Shown here piece by piece: positions 1 through 7,897 of a DNA stretch of 64,000 bases; position 1 is the first letter of the stretch, and every line of letters begins with the position of its first letter. The notes below the pieces were generated by a model. The model saw only the letters and a program-made list of their open reading frames with translations. It searched no databases and was not told the origin of the DNA. Source of the DNA: Devosia soli (GTDB taxonomy: Bacteria > Pseudomonadota > Alphaproteobacteria > Rhizobiales > Devosiaceae); NCBI RefSeq assembly GCF_000970455.1, contig NZ_LAJG01000005.1, positions 310,001 through 374,000 of the forward strand, read 5' to 3'. Made by a program: the position numbers and the translations under genes.

Positions 1-285
1 ACAAAGAATCCCACCGAACTCCCACGCGGGGTTCGCGATCTGTTCATGGAGATGAGTATGGCTTGGGCGTGTGAAGCCTGGCTTAGGCCTCTTGCAAACA
101 CTGATCTGCATCACGAGCGGTTCGCCAAGGCCATGATGAAGTGTCAGCATGCAGGCGGATTTTGCGCAGCAGACGGATTTTGCCACTTTGACGGAGCTTG
201 CTTCAAAACCGCAGAACCGAAGATTGAAGCCAGAATTGAAAAACTTGAGCGCGAGCTGGCCGAGCTGAAGGCTCTTCGTTCATAG
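1..285 (+). CDS. Hypothetical protein, 5' end cut by window
   Basis: The frame is open from the first base, so the gene probably begins upstream. In-window ATGs exist at 46 and 52, but no convincing ribosome binding site precedes them. The 94 visible residues are rich in Cys and His in the middle (HAGGFCAADGFCHFDGAC), which could bind metal, and end in a short coiled-coil heptad stretch (RIEKLERELAELKAL). I do not recognise the family. It lies near the left end of the prophage, beside other small plus-strand genes, so it is probably phage accessory DNA; a host origin cannot be excluded because the left attachment site is outside the window. Confidence 0.55.
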   Translation, partial: TKNPTELPRGVRDLFMEMSMAWACEAWLRPLANTDLHHERFAKAMMKCQHAGGFCAADGFCHFDGACFKTAEPKIEARIEKLERELAELKALRS

Positions 286-407
286 GTGGCAGTCCTGTCG
301 GGATCGCCATTCCATTTTTGGGCCTTTGAAATTGCTCAGCAATCCGGCCCTATTCGTCCCACCTTTTCAGGCCTCCAAAAAGTGGGACACTTCTGTTCGG
401 GAAGAGT

Positions 408-641
408 TCACCAGGGGGCAGACGGCGGCACAGCCAGCCCAGCGCCTTCAGGCTTGCCCTTGCCGACGCAAACCGGCCGGAATCCATCCCAGCCACAATA
501 GCTCAGCCGGCCTTCGGCGCGAGGCATGCCGAAGCCGGCGTTTGGTGCGCCACACTCCTCGCAATAGTAGACCGGGAATTTATGGGTAGCGTCAGCGCTC
601 GGCGTGATAGCGCCGCTCTCGGATTGGAATTTGGTGGGCAT
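408..641 (-). CDS. Small Cys-rich hypothetical protein
   Basis: This 77-residue frame has two CxxC-like pairs (YYCEECGAPNAG and SYCGWDGFRPVCVG) spaced like a zinc ribbon. It is read opposite to the flanking plus-strand genes and has no strong ribosome binding site. The Cys pairs make it look more like a protein than an antisense shadow, but nothing else supports a function. Confidence 0.4.
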   Translation of the reverse strand: MPTKFQSESGAITPSADATHKFPVYYCEECGAPNAGFGMPRAEGRLSYCGWDGFRPVCVGKGKPEGAGLAVPPSAPW

Positions 642-684
642 AGTCTCAGGTGGAATCGGTGGCGAGTTGTGCCATTGTCTGACG

Positions 685-1014
685 ATGCCCAGAACCTATC
701 AATGGACCACAGATGACGACGAGGTCGCATTCGATGCGATCATGGTCGGCATTGGCGGGACAGATACGACGATGATCGCTGCCGGCCTCAGCTACGTCGA
801 GCCGCAGGCTAATATCTATTGGGCAACGCAGGTTACCGATCGCGGCGTGTTTGCTGCCGGCGAAATGATAGGTTGGCCCGTGGGTGAGGCGCTCGATCGC
901 GCCGAAGAGTTGCGCGCCATGATGGGCGTCCGTCGCGTTGTCATCACGCTGCAGGAGCGCGGCATGTGGCGAGACGAATGGGGTAAGTTGGCCGATACGG
1001 AGGGCTATGACTGA
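685..1014 (+). CDS. Hypothetical protein upstream of the SRAP gene
   Basis: The protein is 109 residues when started at ATG 685 (MPRTYQWTTDD); a GTG at 604 would add 27 unlikely residues. It contains IMVGIGGTDTTMIAAGL and ends in an amphipathic region. Its TGA overlaps the ATG of the SRAP gene by one base (TGATG), so the two are translationally coupled and probably co-transcribed. No family is recognised. Confidence 0.6.
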   Translation: MPRTYQWTTDDDEVAFDAIMVGIGGTDTTMIAAGLSYVEPQANIYWATQVTDRGVFAAGEMIGWPVGEALDRAEELRAMMGVRRVVITLQERGMWRDEWGKLADTEGYD

Positions 1015-1697
1015 TGTGCGGGCGCTTCACCAATGAGATGACCTGGGCGGAAATTCACGCCCTTTACAGCATTCACGACGCGCCGCCGGCTAAGACAAAC
1101 TCGCAACCGCGGTTCAACATCGCGCCAACTCAAGAGGTCGACTTCGTTCACCTCGACAAGGCCGGGAATATGGAGCTCGATCGCGGCCGCTGGTGGCTGG
1201 TGCCGTTCTACGCCAAAGAGCTGCCGAAGAACGCGATGTTCAATGCCAGGATCGAAGGCGTCGATACGTCGGGCGCATTCCGTGAAGGCTTTAAGTCGCG
1301 CCGCTGCTTGATCCCCGCCGATGGCTACTTCGAGTGGACCAAGAACATGGAGGACGGCGGCAAGGATCCTTGGCTTCTGCAGCTTCCCAATGGTGCGCCG
1401 TTCAGCTTTGCCGGCATCTGGGCTCACAACGACAATCTCGGCGTAACGAGCTGCACCATCATCACCGCGCCGGCCGTGCCTGAGATTTCGCGCATTCATA
1501 ACCGCATGCCGATCATCTTGCCGCCCGAGGCTTACAGCACATGGCTGAATACCGAAATCCAAGGCAAGGACGCAAAGGCCCTTTTGCTCGACGCTCAGAT
1601 CGATAGCCAGCTCGAATTCCATCGCGTCAGCCGCGAGGTCAATTCCAGCCGCTACGAGGGCACCGACACCAAGAAGCCACTGATCAACTCGCTCTAA
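1014..1697 (+). CDS. SRAP-family (YedK/HMCES-like) abasic-site protein
   Basis: SRAP proteins sense abasic sites in single-stranded DNA and form a covalent thiazolidine link through Cys2. The 227-residue protein starts MCGRF, which leaves Cys2 at the N terminus after Met removal. The other active-site residues are visible at Asn77 (FNARIE), Glu107 (GYFEW) and His162 (RIHNRMPI), each two positions later than in E. coli YedK as I recall it. The length is normal for the family. It is coupled to the preceding small gene and followed by a terminator at 1881-1914. A phage copy could protect replicating phage DNA or act in the host SOS response; that role is inference. Confidence 0.93.
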   Translation: MCGRFTNEMTWAEIHALYSIHDAPPAKTNSQPRFNIAPTQEVDFVHLDKAGNMELDRGRWWLVPFYAKELPKNAMFNARIEGVDTSGAFREGFKSRRCLIPADGYFEWTKNMEDGGKDPWLLQLPNGAPFSFAGIWAHNDNLGVTSCTIITAPAVPEISRIHNRMPIILPPEAYSTWLNTEIQGKDAKALLLDAQIDSQLEFHRVSREVNSSRYEGTDTKKPLINSL

Positions 1698-2013
1698 TAG
1701 AACTCGTTTTTCCATAGCCGGATCGTGCGCGTGCCAAGCGCGGTTGAGCAAGCAACCGATGCGTACTGGCGGCAGACGGCGAAGGCTAAGATTCGCGCTT
1801 AAAAACCTGACAAAAACAGATTGGTCTGTTGCTAAAACGTTCTGGCTCCTTGACCCAAAACCTGAATCGAAGCCAAATACAAAACGCCCGTCTCCTTGGG
1901 GGAGCGGGCGTTTTCTGTAACCGCCTTTTGGGCGACCGTTTTGCAAGTGCACCTTCTATCGAAAATGACGGTGCGGTCAAGTCCAAAAGGCACTGATATA
2001 TAGGTGTCTTTAT
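1698..2013. other. Intergenic gap between SRAP gene and KilA-N gene
   Basis: This 316-base gap holds the bidirectional-looking terminator at 1881-1914. The last 30 bases before the KilA-N start are A/T-rich (TGATATATAG), which may be its promoter -10 region. I see no tRNA, no repeat and no other convincing gene in it. Confidence 0.5.
1881..1914 (+). terminator. Rho-independent terminator after SRAP gene
   Basis: The arms AAAACGCCCG and CGGGCGTTTT, extended by CTCC/GGAG, form a hairpin flanked by A4 and T4, so it could stop transcription from both directions. Confidence 0.8.
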
Positions 2014-2781
2014 ATGGCTGAAGTGCCAGATTTAATTGTCCGCGATCAGGTCGTCAGGTTCACCACGGATGGCCTAGCCAGGCTCAACGATGTTTGGGCG
2101 GCAGCAGGATCACCCAAGAATCGCCTTCCGGCGGATTGGATGAGGCTGCCATCGACCCGCCGGTTCATTTCCGCGCTGCTCGAAAAGATCACGGGAAAAT
2201 CCCATAGCTGGTCAGATTCTGAAATAAGATCAGTGCATTACGTCAAGAACGGCATCGGCACCTTTGCTGACGTCCGCATGGCGTTAGCCTATGCAGAGTA
2301 TCTCGACGCCAAACTGGCAATTGAGGTCCGCGAGGTATTCCTACGGTTCAAATCGGCAGACCCTCTACTTGCTGATGAAGTTTTGAGCCGTGCAAATGCT
2401 GAGGCAAATGAATGGGTGGCGCGGCGCGCAATGAGCCGCGTCGTAAGATCGCAGTTTACTAACGAGCTCAATGCACGTGGTGTGAGCAAGGGCATTGAGT
2501 ATGCCATCTGCACCAACGTCACATATGAACGCGTCTTAGGCGGGCCAGCCAAGGCTCTGAAGGCCGCTCGTCGCCTTCCTGCCAAAGCGAACTTGCGGGA
2601 TAACCTGAACGTCCGGGAACTGGCATTCATCGCCGCGGCCGAAGCTTTGTCGGTCGAGCGAATGGAAGAGGAAGATAGTCATGGCTTCGTTCAGTGTCAT
2701 GCCGCGACAAATGCCAGCGCCACTGTGATTGGCCGCGCGATTGCGGCTGACCGTCTTGCGCGGAAAAGTCAGCAGAAATAA
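2014..2781 (+). CDS. KilA-N domain protein (possible antirepressor)
   Basis: Residues about 12-110 match the KilA-N pattern: FTTDGLARLNDVW near the start, then a DW.R..STRRFI segment and ADVRMALAYAEYLDAKLAIEV. KilA-N is a DNA-binding domain found in phage antirepressors and in proteins of large DNA viruses. The C-terminal 145 residues are of unknown fold and basic (ARRAMSRVVRSQF). It stands alone between two terminators, which suggests an independently expressed accessory gene. Antirepressor function is inference from the family; the true target is unknown. Confidence 0.8.
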   Translation: MAEVPDLIVRDQVVRFTTDGLARLNDVWAAAGSPKNRLPADWMRLPSTRRFISALLEKITGKSHSWSDSEIRSVHYVKNGIGTFADVRMALAYAEYLDAKLAIEVREVFLRFKSADPLLADEVLSRANAEANEWVARRAMSRVVRSQFTNELNARGVSKGIEYAICTNVTYERVLGGPAKALKAARRLPAKANLRDNLNVRELAFIAAAEALSVERMEEEDSHGFVQCHAATNASATVIGRAIAADRLARKSQQK

Positions 2782-2795
2782 CACACCCAATCAGC

Positions 2796-2823
2796 AAAAG
2801 CCCTGCCATCCGGTAGGGCTTTT
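2796..2823 (+). terminator. Rho-independent terminator after KilA-N gene
   Basis: The hairpin AAAAGCCCT/AGGGCTTTT has a short loop and is followed by T-rich sequence. It lies 15 bases after the KilA-N stop and also faces the end of the minus-strand lysis genes. Confidence 0.85.
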
Positions 2824-2828
2824 GTCCT

Positions 2829-3314
2829 TTATGGCGCAGCGATCACTTCCAAATCTTCTGTCTCGACGAGCAGCGTTTTTGAAATCTGCGTCCCCGGCTC
2901 CGTCATAAGGAAGCTTAGACGAACGCGGTATCGTCCCGGCGGAAACTGGCATGAATCGAGACCGGCCAGCCGAGAGAGCTGACTATCGACGGTAACTGGC
3001 ACCCCGCCCTCATAGAGCACGGTTGGGCCGCCGCCAGAGCAGACGACATTGCCTGTAGTGGTTTCCCGCGGCGAGACAGCAACCCGGATCAGCAAGTCGA
3101 GTGTGGGAGTGCCAACGAAGCGCAGCTTCGGTTCATCAGGAAGAACGGCGTCACGGACCTGGAAGGAACTGAGCTCGAGCCAGTCGCCGGGCGACGCCTG
3201 TTGCATCTCAGCGAATGCCGCAGCCGCCCGCAGGTTCTGAAACCAGTCAGCTCCCGCCATCACGCCAACCGCTAAAGCGCCGCCGACAACGGCCGAGATA
3301 ATCGTCCGTCTCAT
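2829..3314 (-). CDS. Membrane-anchored hypothetical protein of lysis block
   Basis: The protein is 161 residues from an ATG whose ATGA overlaps the stop of the upstream gene, which fixes this start over a longer frame reaching 3464. Residues 4-24 form an N-terminal membrane anchor or signal; the rest is predicted to be exported and contains two Cys (VVCSGGG and DSCQF). It is the last gene of the lysis block, the position often held by a spanin-like or accessory periplasmic protein, but no spanin signature is visible. Confidence 0.65.
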   Translation of the reverse strand: MRRTIISAVVGGALAVGVMAGADWFQNLRAAAAFAEMQQASPGDWLELSSFQVRDAVLPDEPKLRFVGTPTLDLLIRVAVSPRETTTGNVVCSGGGPTVLYEGGVPVTVDSQLSRLAGLDSCQFPPGRYRVRLSFLMTEPGTQISKTLLVETEDLEVIAAP

Positions 3315-3589
3315 TTTGCCACCCCGTGAAGGCCGAGAAAGTCGAGCACCCCAAGCCGCAGGGCGGCCAAGAAAGCCAATGCCCCACCAAAGAACAGGAT
3401 AACCTGGCGGAGGCTCGCACCCCATCGGCCGAGCGTCTTCCACGCGATCATGAACCTTGCCCATTCCTTCAATACCTCCGCTTCATCGCGGTTGAAGACG
3501 ACGACATCATCTGCCTTTTCCTCTCCAAGGGCTTCGGCAAGGCGGGCCATTACCTGGCGCTCCGCATCCGTCAGAGTTTCTTTGGTCAC
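3311..3589 (-). CDS. Small membrane protein of lysis block
   Basis: This 92-residue protein has a charged helical N terminus (TLTDAERQVMARLAEALGEEK) and a hydrophobic segment around residues 60-84 (RQVILFFGGALAFLAAL), probably one or two membrane passes. It overlaps the next gene by ATGA, so the two are coupled. Size and position fit a holin accessory or antiholin, but this is not proved by sequence. Confidence 0.65.
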   Translation of the reverse strand: MTKETLTDAERQVMARLAEALGEEKADDVVVFNRDEAEVLKEWARFMIAWKTLGRWGASLRQVILFFGGALAFLAALRLGVLDFLGLHGVAK

Positions 3590-3616
3590 TGCGCATAGCC
3601 CTTAGAGAGGGGTTGG

Positions 3617-3970
3617 TTACTTGCCGCGGAGGCGATCCCAGAGCGTCCGTGGCTTTGGCGCCACTGCAGCCTTGGCCTCAATCTCACTGGCTGCTCGGGT
3701 GTCGGGCTTGATAGGGATTTGCTTCGCGTCAGCGGTTACAACCTGCGGACGCTTGGTCGAAAGGAAAGACCAGATATAGCCCCAGAGCGCGATGCCGATC
3801 GGCACGAGGGCGCCAAGCGTGACTTCCTGCCAGCGGCCAGTGAAAAGCCGCTCAATCGCGTCCTGAGAGGCTGGCGACAGGTTGGAGTAAATCGTCCAGA
3901 GGACACCGAAGATGCCGCCCAGTTCGAGCGCGCGACGGGCGAACCAGCCGACAATGACGTTTTGAAACAT
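3617..3970 (-). CDS. Holin-like membrane protein
   Basis: The 117-residue protein has two hydrophobic segments, about 15-30 (LELGGIFGVLWTIYS) and 52-70 (GALVPIGIALWGYIWSF), and a basic C-terminal tail (RTLWDRLRGK), the usual layout of a phage holin. It lies three bases after the endolysin gene. A holin would time the opening of the inner membrane. The family was not recognised by name, so the call rests on topology and position. Confidence 0.65.
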   Translation of the reverse strand: MFQNVIVGWFARRALELGGIFGVLWTIYSNLSPASQDAIERLFTGRWQEVTLGALVPIGIALWGYIWSFLSTKRPQVVTADAKQIPIKPDTRAASEIEAKAAVAPKPRTLWDRLRGK

Positions 3971-3973
3971 GGT

Positions 3974-4594
3974 CTAGAACCTCACAAAGAAAAAGGCCCC
4001 CACAAGGAGGGCCAGGAAGATGATTGCGACGATGACGCCGGCGGGCTTGATGCCGCCGGTCTTTGGCGGCGGCAGCGGGTCGACGGGTATGGGCGCAGGC
4101 TTTGGATCGGCCGGCGCAGTGCGATCGGCTTCCCATGCTGCCAGCGCGATCTTTGCCCAGCGGATGCGGCTGTCGTAGTGCTTCACGCCTGCGCGAAGAA
4201 ACGCCTGCTCGAAAGCCTTCACTTTCGCCTCAAGCCCGATAGCAGCTTGGGTCTTGCCAATTGCGGCACCTTCGGTTCCCTCAATGCCTTTGAGTTCGAG
4301 GTAGAGCCAGGCGTAGTTGGCCTCGTCGCTGGCAGGGTCTTTGCCGGTGCGCATGCAGTACGCTTCGAACGCGCGGCGCCGCGGGCCGGTCCACTGCATC
4401 CACCCCCAACCCCCGCGAGATCCTACGACGGTTGGCTTAATCTCCTGCAAGGCGGTGAAGCCAAGGCTCTCGTGACCGGCGTTGCCGACGATCGCCGCAG
4501 CTGCCTGTATTTCGATTGGAAAGTCATCAAGGAGCTTGGCCATTATGCCAGGCGCCTTCGCGCGGAAATTCGCTTCCGCGTTTGCATTGGCCAT
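3974..4594 (-). CDS. Endolysin, phage lysozyme2-like, with C-terminal membrane segment
   Basis: The start at 4594 is set by an AGGAGG eight bases upstream; the open frame reaches further but that part is not translated-looking. Residues about 15-80 match the phage tail lysozyme (lysozyme2) pattern, with NAGHESLGF (Glu42 the likely catalytic acid) and GWGWMQWTGPRR. After residue 155 comes a proline-rich linker and then a membrane helix at 186-204 followed by VRF. A membrane tether at the C terminus is unusual; most anchored endolysins carry an N-terminal signal-anchor. It heads the lysis block. Confidence 0.85.
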   Translation of the reverse strand: MANANAEANFRAKAPGIMAKLLDDFPIEIQAAAAIVGNAGHESLGFTALQEIKPTVVGSRGGWGWMQWTGPRRRAFEAYCMRTGKDPASDEANYAWLYLELKGIEGTEGAAIGKTQAAIGLEAKVKAFEQAFLRAGVKHYDSRIRWAKIALAAWEADRTAPADPKPAPIPVDPLPPPKTGGIKPAGVIVAIIFLALLVGAFFFVRF

Positions 4595-4612
4595 ATCGGC
4601 CTCCTGTGATGA

Positions 4613-4645
4613 AGGAAAAGAAAAGGCCCAGCAGATGCCGGGCCT
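4613..4645 (-). terminator. Terminator just upstream of endolysin
   Basis: On the minus strand the hairpin arms AGGCCC/GGGCCT (4624-4645) are followed by a pyrimidine-rich T tract (TTTTCTTTTCC). It lies about 20 bases before the endolysin ribosome binding site, so leftward transcripts must pass it to reach the lysis genes. Confidence 0.65.
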
Positions 4646-4914
4646 ATTGGGTGGTTGCGTCAGGGGTGCTGACGCACAGATAATGTTGAAATCTTTCGTG
4701 CCGAAACGGCAGTCAAGGTGGTAGGGACGAACTGCCGAAAACCGAATACGTTGCAGTAACCGGTGGCGCCGCATACTATATATAGCGTTCAGCAGCGCCT
4801 GACCTAAGCAAGTTACCTGAATGATAAACTATTGCGCCACGACCCTTGCCCGGGCCGTAATCGCTTAGTGCTGCGCGGTAAAACGATCACCCACAAAGCC
4901 AAGAAAGGCTACAT
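4646..4914. other. Gap upstream of the lysis block
   Basis: The sequence is A/T-richer than its neighbours and includes ACTATATATAG near 4776. It should hold the promoter for the minus-strand lysis genes, but I cannot point to a convincing -35/-10 pair. No gene or RNA is recognised. Confidence 0.35.
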
Positions 4915-5004
4915 GTGTCTCAAGAATACATCGTTCTTATGGTTCTATACCTGCAGCTCGCTGAAGCTGGCATAGCGCTCCTTCGTCAGCTTCTAGACGA
5001 ATAA
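4915..5004 (+). CDS. Possible 29-residue membrane peptide
   Basis: A GTG-started frame encodes MSQEYIVLMVLYLQLAEAGIALLRQLLDE, written here as one hydrophobic segment (about residues 6-12) followed by an amphipathic helix. It ends in TAA seven bases before a strong hairpin (5011-5038). The start has only a weak AAGG-type binding site. Small size makes this tentative. Confidence 0.3.
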   Translation: MSQEYIVLMVLYLQLAEAGIALLRQLLDE

Positions 5005-5010
5005 GTTGCA

Positions 5011-5038
5011 GGCCGAGGCTGCCCGAACAGCCTCGGCC
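5011..5038 (+). terminator. Strong hairpin, terminator-like
   Basis: Perfect 11-base arms (GGCCGAGGCTG/CAGCCTCGGCC) enclose a six-base loop. There is no clear T tract on either strand, so it may be a terminator of weak type, an RNA-stability element or a protein-binding palindrome. Confidence 0.5.
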
Positions 5039-5106
5039 CACCCACAATCGGTGTGAGGGCGTGAGGGCGTCCTCTGCATTTGCAGTGGGCGCTATAAACT
5101 GCATAA

Positions 5107-5382
5107 ATGTTCAACTTAATCGGCCAAGCGGAGATCTACACCGTGACTAGTCCATACGATGGTAAATCCTTGAAGGAGTTACTAGCAGAGTACCGAGCAT
5201 CAGAGAAAACCGGACTGGATCGGTTTACAGTAAAGGGGATTTCCGATGAATTCCGGCAGGCTTTGATAACTGCGTATTTCAACGAGAAACCGTCTAAGTT
5301 CGTAGACAGCTATATCGATGCTAATGCCCCAGGCCCCGTATTAATAAACCACCTGGAAGCGTTCTTAGCTGGAGAGCGTTAG
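5107..5382 (+). CDS. Hypothetical protein, 91 residues
   Basis: The frame starts MFNLIGQAEIYTVTS and is mostly predicted soluble, with a helical LKELLAEYRASEK segment. Codon use is lower in GC than the phage structural genes (TTA, AGA, GTA occur often), suggesting recent transfer. No ribosome binding site of strong type is seen. It starts the accessory block between the lysis and tail genes. Family unknown. Confidence 0.6.
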   Translation: MFNLIGQAEIYTVTSPYDGKSLKELLAEYRASEKTGLDRFTVKGISDEFRQALITAYFNEKPSKFVDSYIDANAPGPVLINHLEAFLAGER

Positions 5383-5494
5383 AACGTGGGGATTGCCGCC
5401 CATTGGGAAGATTCCCGAAAGCTCCTCGATGTGGGAGCCGACTTAACCCAGCAATCTACTGATGCATTACCAAAAACGTCAGGGGGTGCTCTTG

Positions 5495-6373
5495 GTGAGC
5501 CATTTAATCTCCGCCAAAGCCAAGTTAAGGCGAGCTGACACGCATATTGCGGACCTTGACCGAGCACTAGGTGCCTTCTTAGAAACCCGCCCCTTTACAA
5601 CTAGAAGCGACATTATAGCGAACGTCGGCCAAGTCTGGCGTTTTGTACCCACCGCCATTCCACTGGAGATCGAGTCAATCGTGGCGGACGCCGTCCACAA
5701 CCTTCGCACGCCTTTAGACAAAATGCTTACGGCCTATGCAGATCATATTGCTGACGTTTCCAGAAAAGGACATCGCCACAAGGGAATTGGGTTTCCGACT
5801 GGAGCGAATGTTAACGCTTTTGAGCGATCGCTAGCGGATCAAAAGAAGCACTTTCCAGCTGCGGTCATCGACTTTTTGAAAGATGCCGAACCTTACCGAG
5901 GGGGTAAAGGCGCCCTCATCTTCGCCATGCATGACCTGGATATCGGTGAAAAGCATCACCCCCTTTTGATGCCAATCATTTTGGGCAGCCGTAAGAAACA
6001 GTTGGGCACGATGAAAACATCGCAGGGGTTCCCGCTAAGGTGGGGTAGCCGAAGTGGGTCCCACATGGTTCCTGCCAGTCATGCCAGACCGGGGCAGTGG
6101 GACATGGTAGTTCCCGATGGCGTGTTGAAACCGGTCTATCGTACCGGGCCAAGTGGTGAAAGATTTCTAGAGTTCTCGACCCCATACGACGACATGGAAT
6201 TTCTGACCACCACACCTGGCACCGTTGTCGACATGGATTTTCAACCCAATCTAAGTGTCGGCTTCTACGACATTCCCGATTTTGAAGGACAGCCAATCGT
6301 AGACGTTCTCAAGCTGGCAAGAAGTATGGTCGAGGAAATCCTCGCATCTTTTGAATGTCGCTTCTTAATCTGA
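5495..6373 (+). CDS. Conserved hypothetical protein with HNLRTPLDK motif
   Basis: I place the start at GTG 5495 because AGGGGG lies about ten bases upstream; an ATG at 5462 would add eleven residues. The N-terminal half has a heptad-like helix (LISAKAKLRRADTHIADLD) and then ADAVHNLRTPLDKML, a pattern I have seen in scattered soluble proteins of unknown role whose genes travel with mobile DNA. The C-terminal half is predicted beta-rich. No catalytic motif is visible. GC is lower than the surrounding phage backbone. Confidence 0.7.
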   Translation: MSHLISAKAKLRRADTHIADLDRALGAFLETRPFTTRSDIIANVGQVWRFVPTAIPLEIESIVADAVHNLRTPLDKMLTAYADHIADVSRKGHRHKGIGFPTGANVNAFERSLADQKKHFPAAVIDFLKDAEPYRGGKGALIFAMHDLDIGEKHHPLLMPIILGSRKKQLGTMKTSQGFPLRWGSRSGSHMVPASHARPGQWDMVVPDGVLKPVYRTGPSGERFLEFSTPYDDMEFLTTTPGTVVDMDFQPNLSVGFYDIPDFEGQPIVDVLKLARSMVEEILASFECRFLI

Positions 6374-6391
6374 CTAAGTTCAGGGGCGGTG

Positions 6392-7897
6392 CTAGGGTGT
6401 GGGCACGAGCGCTTGCTTACGGCCTCGGTCTAAACCAGTGAGCAGAAGAAGAACGAGCGCACCAAGGCCAAACGCGGCTGGCGAGAAAGCCTCTTCCTGA
6501 AATGCGGCATTCACGATCATCACCACAAATGCAGACGTCAGAAACGCGCGATAAATCGGCCGGAACGGCTCGACGGCTTTGGTGTATCGCTTCCAGACCC
6601 AGTAGCAGAGCGGCAAGCAAACAATGCCCAATTGGTAGGCCATGACCCCAATCGCGCTTTCTACGGGGCGTGCTGCGCCTGAGGCGATCGCCTGAGCATT
6701 CTTAACCGCCAGTACCTCACCACTTAAGTTTCCGCCAAGCCCTAAACCATGCCCCCACGGCGTGGTCAAAAGCGATTGTAGCCCAGCGATCAGGCCATAA
6801 ACGTGCACGTCGCTACTATAGAGCCCATACGCGATAACGACCGCAGCATAAGAAAGGCCGAAAAGGTAGGGCGCCGTTCGCCGGAACAGCCCCAGCCGCA
6901 CCAAATAGACGGTGGCAACGGGCGCTGCAAAAAGTACAAGTGGCCCCTTCGCGGAAATCAGGATCAGGGCGACGAAACATCCGGCAGTGAGGACGTAGCG
7001 CCGGAAATAAAACATCGACAGCCCTAGTGTAGCGACTATGTACGCCGTGCTTATTGGATGCACAGAGGGGCCGTAGATATTCGGAACAAAGATGTCCAAC
7101 CGGAAGGCGCCAGTTAGGTTGAACAAAGAACGTTGGCTGCCAACAATGAAGCTCTCGACATCATCGATCGAGAAGCTACCTGGTCTCTTGAGGGCTTGGA
7201 AATCAACCGTGCCAGCAAAAGAGTGATAAATGGCAGGAGCGAGAACCTCGACCAGCAGGAGCGAAAGGACAATGATCGTAAAGACCATCAGAAAGCGCCG
7301 AAGGTCTTCCCCGTTTACTCGATCACGCAGATAAAAACCCAAACACACTGAGATCAGAGGAACGGTGAAAAGCCGAAAATACGACGCTGCACTAACAAAG
7401 TCTGATCGTGCACCACCGTAAGCTGCGTACACAGCAACAATAAGAACGCCGCCGACAAACAACATGTTGTCCTTCTTCAGGATCTGCATGCTTGCGACCA
7501 TCAGCATCATGAAGACAAGAGCCATCACGATGTAATTTGCCCCCTGCGCCAACGAGAAATCGCCGGCACGTTCCAACAATGCTGGCGCAAAGATCGAGAG
7601 GCTCAGATTTTGAAAAATGATCGCGAAGACGATCAAACCAAGCGTCGGCAAGGGCTTTCCATAGGCGAAGAAAACTGCGGCTGCCAAGACTCCAAAGCCG
7701 GCACCTACACCGAAAAGTACGGTGGCGGCTGCGAACGTCGCGATTGTGCCGGCTCCTAGCAATACAGCGAGTAACGTCGCTTCCCGACGCTTTGTGCGCG
7801 TCGGGATTGATTGAACGGTTGGAGCTTCACCGATGGCTGTCAGAGTACTTTCCCCAAAGCATCCGCCACCGGACCGGCTAGTGGCCCTCTGACACAT
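6392..7897 (-). CDS. O-antigen/exopolysaccharide polymerase-like (Wzy/ligase type) membrane protein
   Basis: About ten to twelve hydrophobic segments are spread over the protein, with a large extracytoplasmic loop between about residues 215 and 285 (AGTVDFQALKRPGSFSIDD...), the layout of Wzy polymerases and O-antigen ligases. The ATG at 7897 lies inside the upstream SEL1 gene and has no good binding site. A CTG at 7843 overlaps that gene's TGA in the manner of ATGA and follows GGGGAAAG, so the real N terminus may be there (483 residues). A prophage polymerase could alter the surface glycan that phages use as receptor. Substrate unknown. Confidence 0.75.
   Translation of the reverse strand: MCQRATSRSGGGCFGESTLTAIGEAPTVQSIPTRTKRREATLLAVLLGAGTIATFAAATVLFGVGAGFGVLAAAVFFAYGKPLPTLGLIVFAIIFQNLSLSIFAPALLERAGDFSLAQGANYIVMALVFMMLMVASMQILKKDNMLFVGGVLIVAVYAAYGGARSDFVSAASYFRLFTVPLISVCLGFYLRDRVNGEDLRRFLMVFTIIVLSLLLVEVLAPAIYHSFAGTVDFQALKRPGSFSIDDVESFIVGSQRSLFNLTGAFRLDIFVPNIYGPSVHPISTAYIVATLGLSMFYFRRYVLTAGCFVALILISAKGPLVLFAAPVATVYLVRLGLFRRTAPYLFGLSYAAVVIAYGLYSSDVHVYGLIAGLQSLLTTPWGHGLGLGGNLSGEVLAVKNAQAIASGAARPVESAIGVMAYQLGIVCLPLCYWVWKRYTKAVEPFRPIYRAFLTSAFVVMIVNAAFQEEAFSPAAFGLGALVLLLLTGLDRGRKQALVPTP

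Noticed and set aside
1005-1952. Minus-strand open frame (315 codons) opposite the SRAP gene
   Set aside because: Antisense to a complete SRAP active site and crosses its terminator.
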